16,512 bases of DNA from Acidobacteriota bacterium (GTDB taxonomy: Bacteria > Acidobacteriota > Thermoanaerobaculia > Thermoanaerobaculales > Sulfomarinibacteraceae), in assembly GCA_030637805.1 (NCBI GenBank), contig DAOWFV010000162.1, forward strand, positions 1 to 16,512, given 5' to 3'. The position numbers and the translations under genes are program-made. This document shows, piece after piece, positions 6,674 through 13,088 of this stretch. Position 1 is the first letter of the stretch. Every line of letters begins with the position of its first letter. The notes under the pieces are model-generated. The model was not told where the DNA came from. It saw nothing but the letters and a program-made list of their open reading frames with translations, and ran no database searches.

Positions 6674-8725
6674 ATGCGGCGACGAGTACACTACGAGGAG
6701 GAGCTCAATCCCCAACAACTTGCGGTAGTGATGCATCCCGGAGGACCTATGCTGGCCCTGGCCGGCGCCGGCACAGGGAAGACGCGCACTCTCGTCTACC
6801 GAACCTGCCGGCTGATCGAGGACGGCGTTCCGCCAGCACGCATCCTCCTGCTCACCTTCACCAACAAGGCGGCCCGGGAAATGATGGGTCGGGTGGAACA
6901 GCTGGTTGAGCGGGGAACCACCAGGGTCACCGGTGGGACCTTTCACTCCGCCGGCCACCGAATCCTCAGACGCTACGCGGAGCTGCTCGGATATACGGCG
7001 CGCTTTTCGATCCTCGACCGAGAGGACGCCTGCGAGCTCATGGGTGCGGCCCTGGCCGACATCAGTCCGGAAGTTCCAAGCCGGCGAACACCGCGAGCCC
7101 GGCTTCTGGTGGACCTCTACAGCTTCGTCATCAACACCGGCCACGATCTCGAGGCGGCTCTCTCCGACCGTGCACCCCAGTTCATCGACCAGGGAGAAAT
7201 GATTGCCCGGGTCTTCAAACGCTACCTCGAACGCAAGAGGAACGCGGACCTCATGGACTTCGACGACCTTTTGCTCAACTGGCTGCTCTTGCTGACACGG
7301 TTCCCACGAGCACGCCAGGAACTCCGAGAGCGCTTCAACCACATCCTGGTCGACGAGTACCAGGACACCAACCGGCTGCAGGCGGACATCGTCGATGCCA
7401 TGCTCGGCCCCGAGCGCAACCTCATGGTGGTGGGCGACGACGCCCAGTCGATCTATGCCTTTCGCGGTGCGGACTTCGAGAACATCATCGGGTTCCCGGA
7501 ACGCCACCCGGACTGCACCGTGTTCCGGCTCGAGACCAACTACCGCTCGGTACCGCCCATCCTCCGCCTGGCAAATTCCTCCATCACGCACAACCAGCAC
7601 CAGTTCGAGAAACTGCTGCGACCGGCCCGAAGCGGCGAGGAGGTACCGCAGGAGGTAGCTGCCCCCACGCCGGAGGCCCAGGCCAAGTACGTGGCGGACG
7701 GCATTCTGGAACTTCGCGAGGAAGGCTTCGAGCTCGAGGATGTGGCGGTTCTGTACCGCAACCACGCCCACTCTCTCGAGCTGCAAGTGGAGCTCACCCG
7801 GCGCAACATCCCGTATCGGGTTCGTTCCGGGCTTCGCTTCTTCGAGAACCGGCACGTCAAGGACGTTCTTGCCCATCTCCGCTTTATCGATAACCCGCGC
7901 GACGAAGTGGCCTTCGCGCGTCTCATCAAGCTCCGCGACGGCTTCGGGCCCCGGCTTGCAGCGCGCTTGTGGGAACAGCTCTCCGGCGCCGAGCCCGTGC
8001 GGCGACTCGAGCGCCTGGAACCCCAGAACCTCGCCCTCCCACGAAGCGCGAGGTCCTCACTCACCGACCTCAAAGCGCTATTCACCCAGCTCGCAGCACC
8101 CAGTCTCCTGGACCAACCGGGCGAAGTCGTCCGGCGGATCGTGGAGTCCTTCTACCGGGAGTGGGCGCGCGCCCATCTAGAAAACGCGGGCGCCCGACTC
8201 GACGATCTCGAACAGCTCGCCATCTTCGCCGATCCTTACCCCGACATCAGCGCCTTCCTCTCCGAGGTCACGTTGTTGAATGATCTCTCGGGAGAGGATG
8301 CGGCCCCGGGACCGCCCGACGAGATGGTGACACTCTCGACGGTCCATCAGGCCAAGGGCATCGAGTGGAGGGCCGTCTTCGTGATCTGGCTGGCCGAAGG
8401 ACGCTTCCCGAGCTTCCGAGCGGAGGACGAGGAGGAGGAGCGGAGGCTTTTCTATGTCGCCGCGACCCGAGCTCGCGACCGGCTCCTCCTGGTCCGTCCC
8501 CAGATCGCCCGCGACCGGTACCGGGTCGACGCTCTTCTCGATCCATCTCGGTTTCTCCTGGAGTTGCCTGAGGAAGTGCGCGAGCTGGTGACCATAGAGG
8601 AAGAAAATCCTCCCGACGGCCTCGACCTTCTCCCACCCGGCGGGCGCTATCAGCTCCCGGCCTTTCTCAGCAGCGACTCCGAAGACGAGGACGGCGAGGA
8701 CGGCGAGGACGGCGAGGTTAACTGA
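6674..8725 (+). CDS. UvrD/PcrA-type superfamily 1 DNA helicase
   Basis: A 683-residue ATP-dependent 3'-5' helicase of the UvrD/Rep/PcrA family. All core motifs are visible in order: the Q-motif LNPQQLAV (11-18), Walker A AGAGTGKT (30-37), Ia TFTNKAAREM (61-70), Ib TGGTFHSAGHR (86-96), II DEYQDTN (227-233), III VGDDAQSIYAFRGA (253-266), IV LETNYRS (286-292), V VHQAKGIEW (557-565) and VI VAATRARDR (595-603). It is somewhat shorter than typical PcrA/UvrD (about 720 residues or more) and ends in an acidic SEDEDGEDGEDGEVN tail instead of the usual Lys-rich or Tudor-like end. The ATG at 6674 gives the normal short lead to the Q-motif, although its ribosome site is weak. Members unwind DNA in repair and clear replication forks. 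The exact sub-role (UvrD, Rep or a paralogue) cannot be fixed from this view. Confidence 0.93.
   Translation: MRRRVHYEEELNPQQLAVVMHPGGPMLALAGAGTGKTRTLVYRTCRLIEDGVPPARILLLTFTNKAAREMMGRVEQLVERGTTRVTGGTFHSAGHRILRRYAELLGYTARFSILDREDACELMGAALADISPEVPSRRTPRARLLVDLYSFVINTGHDLEAALSDRAPQFIDQGEMIARVFKRYLERKRNADLMDFDDLLLNWLLLLTRFPRARQELRERFNHILVDEYQDTNRLQADIVDAMLGPERNLMVVGDDAQSIYAFRGADFENIIGFPERHPDCTVFRLETNYRSVPPILRLANSSITHNQHQFEKLLRPARSGEEVPQEVAAPTPEAQAKYVADGILELREEGFELEDVAVLYRNHAHSLELQVELTRRNIPYRVRSGLRFFENRHVKDVLAHLRFIDNPRDEVAFARLIKLRDGFGPRLAARLWEQLSGAEPVRRLERLEPQNLALPRSARSSLTDLKALFTQLAAPSLLDQPGEVVRRIVESFYREWARAHLENAGARLDDLEQLAIFADPYPDISAFLSEVTLLNDLSGEDAAPGPPDEMVTLSTVHQAKGIEWRAVFVIWLAEGRFPSFRAEDEEEERRLFYVAATRARDRLLLVRPQIARDRYRVDALLDPSRFLLELPEEVRELVTIEEENPPDGLDLLPPGGRYQLPAFLSSDSEDEDGEDGEDGEVN
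8690..8716 (+). repeat. Three exact 9-bp repeats in helicase 3' end
   Basis: GACGGCGAG occurs three times in tandem at 8690-8698, 8699-8707 and 8708-8716, in frame, encoding DGE three times just before the stop. Copy-number change would lengthen or shorten the acidic tail by three residues without breaking the frame. Confidence 0.9.
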
Positions 8726-8740
8726 CCAGGGCGAATCGTT

Positions 8741-8775
8741 AATTCTCAATTCTCAATTCTCAATTTTCAATTTTG
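8741..8775. repeat. Heptanucleotide array (five 7-bp units)
   Basis: Three exact AATTCTC units (8741-8761) are followed by AATTTTC and AATTTTG. The array begins 15 bp after the helicase stop and is very AT-rich against the surroundings. Period 7 and copy number 5 match the arrays at 3601-3635 and 9751-9785. Confidence 0.85.
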
Positions 8776-8866
8776 TTTAGTCATCCAGACGTGAAAATAG
8801 TCCGGAATTCGGAACCCGCCGACAGGAGCGGATGTGGCCGCAGCCGGGGATCGCCGGCGAGCGGCC

Positions 8867-8944
8867 ACCCGCTCATGGTGGGGGGTCACGGCGCCCGCCT
8901 TGGTCACGGCGTAGCCGCAGGCGAAGCCGGAAGGGCGCCAGTAA
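8867..8944 (-). repeat. 78-bp GC-rich interspersed repeat, copy B (inverted)
   Basis: This is the reverse-complement partner of 3633-3710, at 75/78 identity. Read on the minus strand it is again preceded by heptamer-like units (ATAATTC, CGAATTA), so the junction of heptamer end TTA with CTGGCGCC is shared by both copies. The flanks beyond the element do not match copy A. Confidence 0.88.
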
Positions 8945-9034
8945 TTCGGAATTATCGGCGCGCGGAGCCAACCGTGTGAATTGGGGCGCGTTGGCCGCTT
9001 TTGGGCGCCCTGACCGGACGTGCCGGATCAGGTC

Positions 9035-9063
9035 TTGACAACGGTGTTCTCGTGTATTAGAAT
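9035..9063 (+). promoter_or_regulatory. Sigma70-type promoter of the thioredoxin gene
   Basis: A perfect TTGACA (9035-9040) is separated by 17 bp from TAGAAT (9058-9063), a one-mismatch -10 box. Start of transcription is expected near 9070, giving a leader of roughly 70 nt. This is by far the best promoter in the window. Confidence 0.85.
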
Positions 9064-9139
9064 ATGCTTGAATGGTTATTAACTGAGTCGCACAGCGGCC
9101 CGACCATCAGATAGACAACTCACTCAAAGGAGCGATTCA

Positions 9140-9517
9140 ATGGCAGTCACGACCCTCACCCAGGAAAACCTCGAAGATACAATCAACAACAACGATATCG
9201 TCGTCGTCGACTTCTGGGCCCCCTGGTGCGGCCCATGTCAGGCCTTCAAGCCGATCTTCGAGACCGCTTCCGAAAAACACAGCGACGCGGTTTTCGCCTC
9301 CTGCAACACCGAGGACGAGTCAGAGCTCGCGGCGATGTTCCAGATCCGTTCGATCCCGACACTCGTGGTCTTCCGTGAAGGAATCGGAATTTTCGGCCAA
9401 CCCGGAATGCTGCCGGCGGAGGCCCTGGACGAGCTGATGGACAAGGTCCGTGAGGTTGACATGAACGAGGTTCGCGCGGAGGTCGCGAAGCAGCAGGAGG
9501 CCCCGGCGGACGCCTGA
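9140..9517 (+). CDS. Thioredoxin-family protein with C-terminal extension
   Basis: A 125-residue cytosolic thiol-disulfide oxidoreductase. It has the classic active site FWAPWCGPC (25-33, with both redox cysteines), the cis-proline loop SIPTLVVF (P73 in SIPT), and the beta-alpha-beta order of a thioredoxin fold. After the fold ends near residue 105 there is an extra charged tail, about 20 residues ending KQQEAPADA, that standard thioredoxins of about 105-110 residues lack. The residue after CGPC is Gln where Lys or Arg is usual, and there is an extra Cys at 55. The start is firm: AAAGGAG at 9126-9132 precedes the ATG by seven bases. The gene has its own strong promoter and terminator, so it is probably monocistronic and well expressed. 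Which reductase and targets it uses cannot be told. Confidence 0.93.
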   Translation: MAVTTLTQENLEDTINNNDIVVVDFWAPWCGPCQAFKPIFETASEKHSDAVFASCNTEDESELAAMFQIRSIPTLVVFREGIGIFGQPGMLPAEALDELMDKVREVDMNEVRAEVAKQQEAPADA

Positions 9518-9569
9518 ACTCCGGCCTGGCTTCTTCCGACGTCGGCTTTGTAATGCCCCAGAAACCACT

Positions 9570-9600
9570 GGCGGCGGGTTTTCCCGCCGCCTTGCTTTTG
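9570..9600 (+). terminator. Intrinsic terminator after thioredoxin gene
   Basis: A 9-bp perfect GC stem, GGCGGCGGG (9570-9578) and CCCGCCGCC (9583-9591), closes a TTTT loop and is followed by TTGCTTTT. It lies 52 bp after the thioredoxin stop. Confidence 0.9.
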
Positions 9601-9750
9601 GTTGGCCGCTGGAGGGGATGAGTTAGGGGGTTAGGACGTTAGTCTCCTACCAACGAGATTTTACGCAGGATGGCATCAAGCCGTTAGCTGTTAGCCATGA
9701 GTAGGAGCGGTGCCAGGTCGCAGGCTGCCGCGCACATCCGTGAAGAATCA

Positions 9751-9785
9751 GACCTGAGACCTGAAGCCTGAGACCTGAGAGCTGA
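9751..9785. repeat. Heptanucleotide array (five 7-bp units)
   Basis: Units are GACCTGA, GACCTGA, AGCCTGA, GACCTGA and GAGCTGA. The period and copy number equal those of the AT-rich arrays at 3601-3635 and 8741-8775, although the unit sequence differs. Confidence 0.85.
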
Positions 9786-9798
9786 CGCCTAGCTCCCG

Positions 9799-9831
9799 GC
9801 GGAGGCGGAACCTCTTTGGTTCCGGCTTCGC
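9799..9831. repeat. 14-bp-stem hairpin beside the heptamer array
   Basis: The arms GCGGAGGCGGAACC (9799-9812) and GGTTCCGGCTTCGC (9818-9831) pair over 14 positions with one mismatch and one G-U, around a TCTTT loop. The 3' arm shares the 12-mer TTCCGGCTTCGC with the 78-bp element (3645-3656). No T-tract follows, so it is not a standard terminator. Confidence 0.75.
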
Positions 9832-10002
9832 AGGGTTAGGGGGTTAGGAGGATCGACAGGTAACTCAGAAGCCTGATCGCAGCGCTCGGGCCCCGAGCAT
9901 GGGATGCAGCGACGATTGGGGGTTCAGCGCCGTAGAACGGCTGGGAGTTCCCTTCTGCTATAGTCCGCTCCCGGATTGCAGAATGGAGACGGCATCGAGG
10001 TC

Positions 10003-11253
10003 ATGATCGAAGACGACGGCCAGGGGAGAGTGGAGTTAAAAACCTACCTCGGGTGGTTGACGGTGGCGCTCGCCCTTTCCCTTCCCCTCTACCGCCCGTG
10101 GGTATCCCTGGCAGCCACCCTGATCATGCTGTTCTGGCTCTTCGGCGGGCGGTTGCGTCGGCGCATCGCCCCGCTCCGCTCCCACAGCCTCTCTCTCGCG
10201 GTACTTCTCTTCCTTGCATTGAACCTGCTCTCCCTGCTCTGGTCCAGCGATCCCGGCGCAGGCATCCGCTATCTTACGAAGTACCGTTATCTGCTGCTCA
10301 TCCCGATACTTGCATCGTCGATCGGGCCCGTCTTCCGCCGCCGCGCAGAGACGGCATTCTCACTGGCCGCGGCGGTTTCGGTGATTCTCTCTTATGGTGT
10401 GTTCCTCAATCTGCTCCACCTCCGGGACGCGTTTCCCAGCAACCCGGCACCGACCATGTCGCACATCGACTACAGTATGGTGCTGGCCCTCTCATCCCTG
10501 CTGATCTTGAACCGCGTCCTCTACCAGCAGATGGGGAGGGGGCGCCGCCTAGCCTGGTTCGGGTGCTTTGTGCTCGTCGCCAGCGGGTTGCTGATCAACA
10601 TCGGGCGAAGCGGTCAGCTAGCCTTTGCCACAGGGCTCGTAGCGCTTGTGCTCCACTGGGCGAGCGGGCGCTCGCCGAGGGCTGCAGTCGCAGCGGTCGC
10701 CGGCACCGTTCTCGCGTTGGCGCTGGTGGGGACGATGGTCCCGAGGGTCAAGGCACGGGTCGATGAGGCGCGCCACGAGCTCCAGGCAGCGTTTGTGGAG
10801 CACGAGTACCGGAGCAATCTCGGCGAGCGCGTCGCCGCGATCACCGTCGCCCGAGAGATCTTCCGCAGTCGGCCGTTGTTGGGCACCGGCGTCGGTGGCA
10901 ACATGCCCGAGCTTCGCAGGCTGCTCGACACCAGCTTTCAAGACTTGAAGCCGGCCGTGTACTGGTACCCCCACCTGCACAACCAGTATGCCCAGGTAGC
11001 AACCGAGCTGGGCCTGGCGGGTCTGTTGTCGCTGGCGTGGATTTTCTGGGCGCTCATACGCGGGCCCTACCGGGACCGGGGAACGGACGGTGCGGCAATC
11101 GTCCTTGCCAGCGTCTATCTCATCGGCTTTCTCGGCGATCCCTTCCTCCACAAACAGATTCCGCTGGTGGCCTTCGCGTTGTTTGCAGGGTTGATCTCGG
11201 GAACTGTGTTGGAGGACTCGCGAACAACTCCGAGTGAGGTAGTGACGGGCTAA
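10003..11253 (+). CDS. O-antigen ligase / Wzy-polymerase-like membrane protein
   Basis: An inner-membrane protein of 416 residues with about ten or more hydrophobic segments. It fits the Wzy/WaaL family that polymerises or ligates undecaprenyl-linked glycans on the periplasmic face. Supporting signs are NIGRSGQLAFATG (199-211), a periplasmic loop with GERVAAITVAREIFRSRPLLGTGVG (274-298), and the family's His/Asn/Tyr cluster YPHLHNQYAQVATELGLAG (322-340). I chose the ATG at 10003, 39 bp after a TATAGT box; an in-frame TTG at 9976 is possible but would lie almost on the expected transcription start. No flippase, chain-length regulator or large sugar cluster is visible; only a glycosyltransferase lies next door, convergent. 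Ligase and polymerase cannot be told apart from sequence alone. Confidence 0.87.
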   Translation: MIEDDGQGRVELKTYLGWLTVALALSLPLYRPWVSLAATLIMLFWLFGGRLRRRIAPLRSHSLSLAVLLFLALNLLSLLWSSDPGAGIRYLTKYRYLLLIPILASSIGPVFRRRAETAFSLAAAVSVILSYGVFLNLLHLRDAFPSNPAPTMSHIDYSMVLALSSLLILNRVLYQQMGRGRRLAWFGCFVLVASGLLINIGRSGQLAFATGLVALVLHWASGRSPRAAVAAVAGTVLALALVGTMVPRVKARVDEARHELQAAFVEHEYRSNLGERVAAITVAREIFRSRPLLGTGVGGNMPELRRLLDTSFQDLKPAVYWYPHLHNQYAQVATELGLAGLLSLAWIFWALIRGPYRDRGTDGAAIVLASVYLIGFLGDPFLHKQIPLVAFALFAGLISGTVLEDSRTTPSEVVTG

Positions 11254-11255
11254 GT

Positions 11256-12140
11256 CTACCCGCGCTCCTCATCCTCCCCGACCAATTCGCTGAGTCCCTC
11301 CCACGTCGAATTCTCGTCATCGAACTCGGGCAGCTTGGGCGGGATCCCCCGCTCGTCGTTGGCCTGCCACCCCCAGAGAATGGCGAACTTCATGTAGGTG
11401 CTATAAGACTGCAGAAGACAGAAGACCAGACCACGCGCGCCGTCGAGAATCCCCAGTTGCAGGATGTAGGTGCGAAAGAAGCGCCATGCCGGACGCAGAA
11501 ACACCTCGAGGGCGCTTGAACGAACACCGTCGCGCCAACACTGCGCTGCACCCCAGTAGCCGTACTTCGCGAGGCGGAACGCGTACTCGTCAAAGCTGCG
11601 ATCCACCATGTGGTGCTCGATGGGGTGGTCGAGAATGGGCGCCTCACCACTGGTATGGAGGAGCGAGTGCACCCGGCGGTTTTCGTAGTATGCGGTGCCA
11701 CGACGAAAAAGCCGGGCAACGCGGTCATGCTGCCAACCCGAGAATCTGATTCGTTTGCCGAGAAGAAAGACATCTCGGTTCATCGTGTAGGCGTCGTGCT
11801 CCGGCCCGGCCGTCAACAACGCCACAACCTCCTCTCGCAGCTCCGGGGTACATCGTTCGTCGGAGTCGAGGAGGATCACCCAGTCGTGGCGTACGTGCTG
11901 TAGCGCCCAGTTCTTCTGAGCGCCAGCGCCGAAGTAAGGGCGCTGGAAGAAGCGTACCTTTTCATAGCTTTGGGCGATTTCTGGGGTGCGATCTGTCGAG
12001 AACGAGTCAACGAGAATGATCTCGTCGCACCACTCGAGGCTCTCAATACAGTCGGCGATGTTGTGTTCCTCATTGAATGAGGTGATCACGCCGGTCACCG
12101 AAGGCCCCCGTCTGCCGCTCTTCTCTTCGCTGCCTTCCAT
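11256..12140 (-). CDS. Family 2 glycosyltransferase (WaaE/KdtX-like)
   Basis: A 294-residue glycosyltransferase with a GT-A fold. The N-terminal nucleotide-sugar site reads GVITSFNEEHNIADCIESL (17-35), then VDSFSTDRTPEIA (44-56). The metal-binding DSD lies at 92-94 in LLDSDERCTPEL. NRRVHSLLHTSG and the C-terminal amphipathic/hydrophobic part (FLRPAWRFFRTYILQLG, GLVFCLLQSYSTYMKF) match the WaaE/KdtX-like group that adds a glucose-type sugar to the lipopolysaccharide core, so a membrane-associated role in envelope glycan assembly is likely. The acceptor and sugar are unknown. The ATG at 12140 is the frame's first start; the ribosome site before it is weak. The gene is tail to tail with the Wzy-like gene, only 2 bp between stops, and divergent from the PilZ gene. 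Confidence 0.9.
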   Translation of the reverse strand: MEGSEEKSGRRGPSVTGVITSFNEEHNIADCIESLEWCDEIILVDSFSTDRTPEIAQSYEKVRFFQRPYFGAGAQKNWALQHVRHDWVILLDSDERCTPELREEVVALLTAGPEHDAYTMNRDVFLLGKRIRFSGWQHDRVARLFRRGTAYYENRRVHSLLHTSGEAPILDHPIEHHMVDRSFDEYAFRLAKYGYWGAAQCWRDGVRSSALEVFLRPAWRFFRTYILQLGILDGARGLVFCLLQSYSTYMKFAILWGWQANDERGIPPKLPEFDDENSTWEGLSELVGEDEERG

Positions 12141-12313
12141 CGCCCATCACCGTCCAAAGTTGGTTTGCATACAGGGTGGTCCGGCGGATTCGACCTCTCC
12201 CACGCGCCTCGGATACCACCCGGATTGTGCCGATCCTAGCACATCTTCGAGCACTCCCGGGCCGTCCCGGACGTGGCGGATTCGGCGCTGTTCTCCGACC
12301 GGAAAAAAGTCTC

Positions 12314-12319
12314 TATACT
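12314..12319 (+). promoter_or_regulatory. Possible -10 box of the PilZ gene
   Basis: TATACT lies about 59 bp before the ATG. The 17-bp-upstream hexamer TTCTCC is a poor -35 match, so this is only a candidate. No clear Shine-Dalgarno precedes the ATG. Confidence 0.3.
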
Positions 12320-12377
12320 GTTAAACTTTCGCAAATCCCCGGGACGATCTTGCGTTGATTTGGGTTATGATTGATAT

Positions 12378-13088
12378 ATGTCTGAGGCGCAACGGCATGT
12401 CCTGGTGGTCGGCGGTGAAAGCAACGCGCTCGAGCGCGTGGCGCCGATGTTGCGGCGCGCCGAGTTCAACGTCCACACCGTGGACCCGTCTCCCCAACTT
12501 CTCGATCTCGTCTTGAGCACCGCCTTCGAGCTGATGATCGTGGGTTTTCCACTGACCGGCATGTCCATGGACGACCTCCTGGAGGCGATTCGCGACGAGG
12601 GTTCGGCCTGCCGCGACACCGGGTTGTTACTGCTCGCTGAGCCGGAGCTTCTCGACGACGCCCAGGCACTCGTCGATCTCGGCGTGAACCGTGCGATTAG
12701 CGCCGACTGGGCCGACGCGAGAGTGTGGCAGGCCGTGGTCGACCTGCTTCAGATCGCTCCACGAGTTTACATGCGAGTCCTTCTGCACGCCGACGTAGAC
12801 GTATCCGTCGACCGCAATCGCGCACTTTACCGCACGGTCAACATCTCGTCCTCGGGCGCACTCCTCCAGGGATCCGATGAGATCCCCATGGGGTCCAGTT
12901 TCGACTTTCTCTTCCGCCTCCCGGGCGGAGGCTTGATCGAGGGGACGGCGGAGGTAGTGCGCCACACGAATCCACTACGGGAGGGAATCGAAGGAATCGG
13001 CACGCGTTTCGTCGGTTTTCTCGAAGAGAGTGAGGTTCGCCTCGGAGATTACCTCGAGCGTCAGTACCCCTTCGGCAGGAGGACGTAG
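12378..13088 (+). CDS. Pseudo-receiver plus PilZ (c-di-GMP binding) protein
   Basis: A 236-residue cytosolic protein in two parts. Residues 6-125 follow the alternating beta-alpha pattern of a response-regulator receiver (HVLVVGGESNALERVAPML...FELMIVGFPLTG...TGLLLLAE). The acidic pocket is lost: VVGGE replaces the usual V-D-D-E, and Gly56 stands where the phospho-acceptor Asp belongs. Residues about 128-230 are a PilZ domain with both c-di-GMP motifs: RVYMR (R129, R133) for RxxxR and NISSSG (155-160) for (D/N)xSxxG. The protein therefore probably binds c-di-GMP but cannot be controlled by phosphorylation in the normal way. PilZ effectors commonly steer motility, secretion or polysaccharide synthesis, and nearby glycan genes make the last attractive, but that is inference. 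Its last 28 bp overlap the mltA 3' end antisense. Confidence 0.85.
   Translation: MSEAQRHVLVVGGESNALERVAPMLRRAEFNVHTVDPSPQLLDLVLSTAFELMIVGFPLTGMSMDDLLEAIRDEGSACRDTGLLLLAEPELLDDAQALVDLGVNRAISADWADARVWQAVVDLLQIAPRVYMRVLLHADVDVSVDRNRALYRTVNISSSGALLQGSDEIPMGSSFDFLFRLPGGGLIEGTAEVVRHTNPLREGIEGIGTRFVGFLEESEVRLGDYLERQYPFGRRT

Larger units (their letters stand above)
8726..9139. other. 414-bp gap between helicase and thioredoxin genes
   Basis: After the helicase stop come a heptamer array (8741-8775), a stretch without recognisable signal (8776-8866), the inverted copy of the 78-bp element (8867-8944) and two more heptamers at 8942-8955 (TAATTCG, GAATTAT). The thioredoxin promoter and leader occupy 9035-9139. 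An 8-bp direct repeat AATTCGGA occurs at 8806-8813 and 8943-8950, bracketing the element. Confidence 0.65.
9622..9849. repeat. GTTAGGG-type heptamers and 15-bp direct repeat pair
   Basis: GTTAGGGGGTTAGGA occurs exactly at 9622-9636 and 9835-9849, 213 bp apart. The first copy continues as 7-bp units (GTTAGGG, GGTTAGG, ACGTTAG), and GTTAGCT, GTTAGCC follow at 9683-9696. The pair brackets the heptamer array at 9751-9785 and the hairpin at 9799-9831, so this may be one composite element with matching ends. Confidence 0.75.
9518..10002. other. 485-bp gap between thioredoxin and Wzy-like genes
   Basis: It contains the thioredoxin terminator, then a repeat-laden stretch (9622-9849) with heptamer arrays and a long hairpin, listed separately. 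The rest (9850-10002) should hold the promoter of the next gene: TATAGT at 9959-9964 is a reasonable -10 box, but no good -35 is found 16-18 bp upstream. No coding signal is seen. Confidence 0.6.

Noticed and set aside
6557..7876. 439-codon minus-strand open frame inside the helicase gene
   Set aside because: The plus strand encodes helicase motifs I-IV here; the antisense product has no recognisable domain and no ribosome site.
8773..8979. Small open frame shared in translation by both 78-bp elements (HGARLGHGVAAGEAGRAPV)
   Set aside because: The peptide similarity follows from the DNA repeat; the frames differ outside it, have no ribosome site, and the element has three transitions with no codon-like pattern.
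8741..9849. CRISPR array
   Set aside because: Units are 7 bp in direct tandem without spacers, and no cas gene is present.
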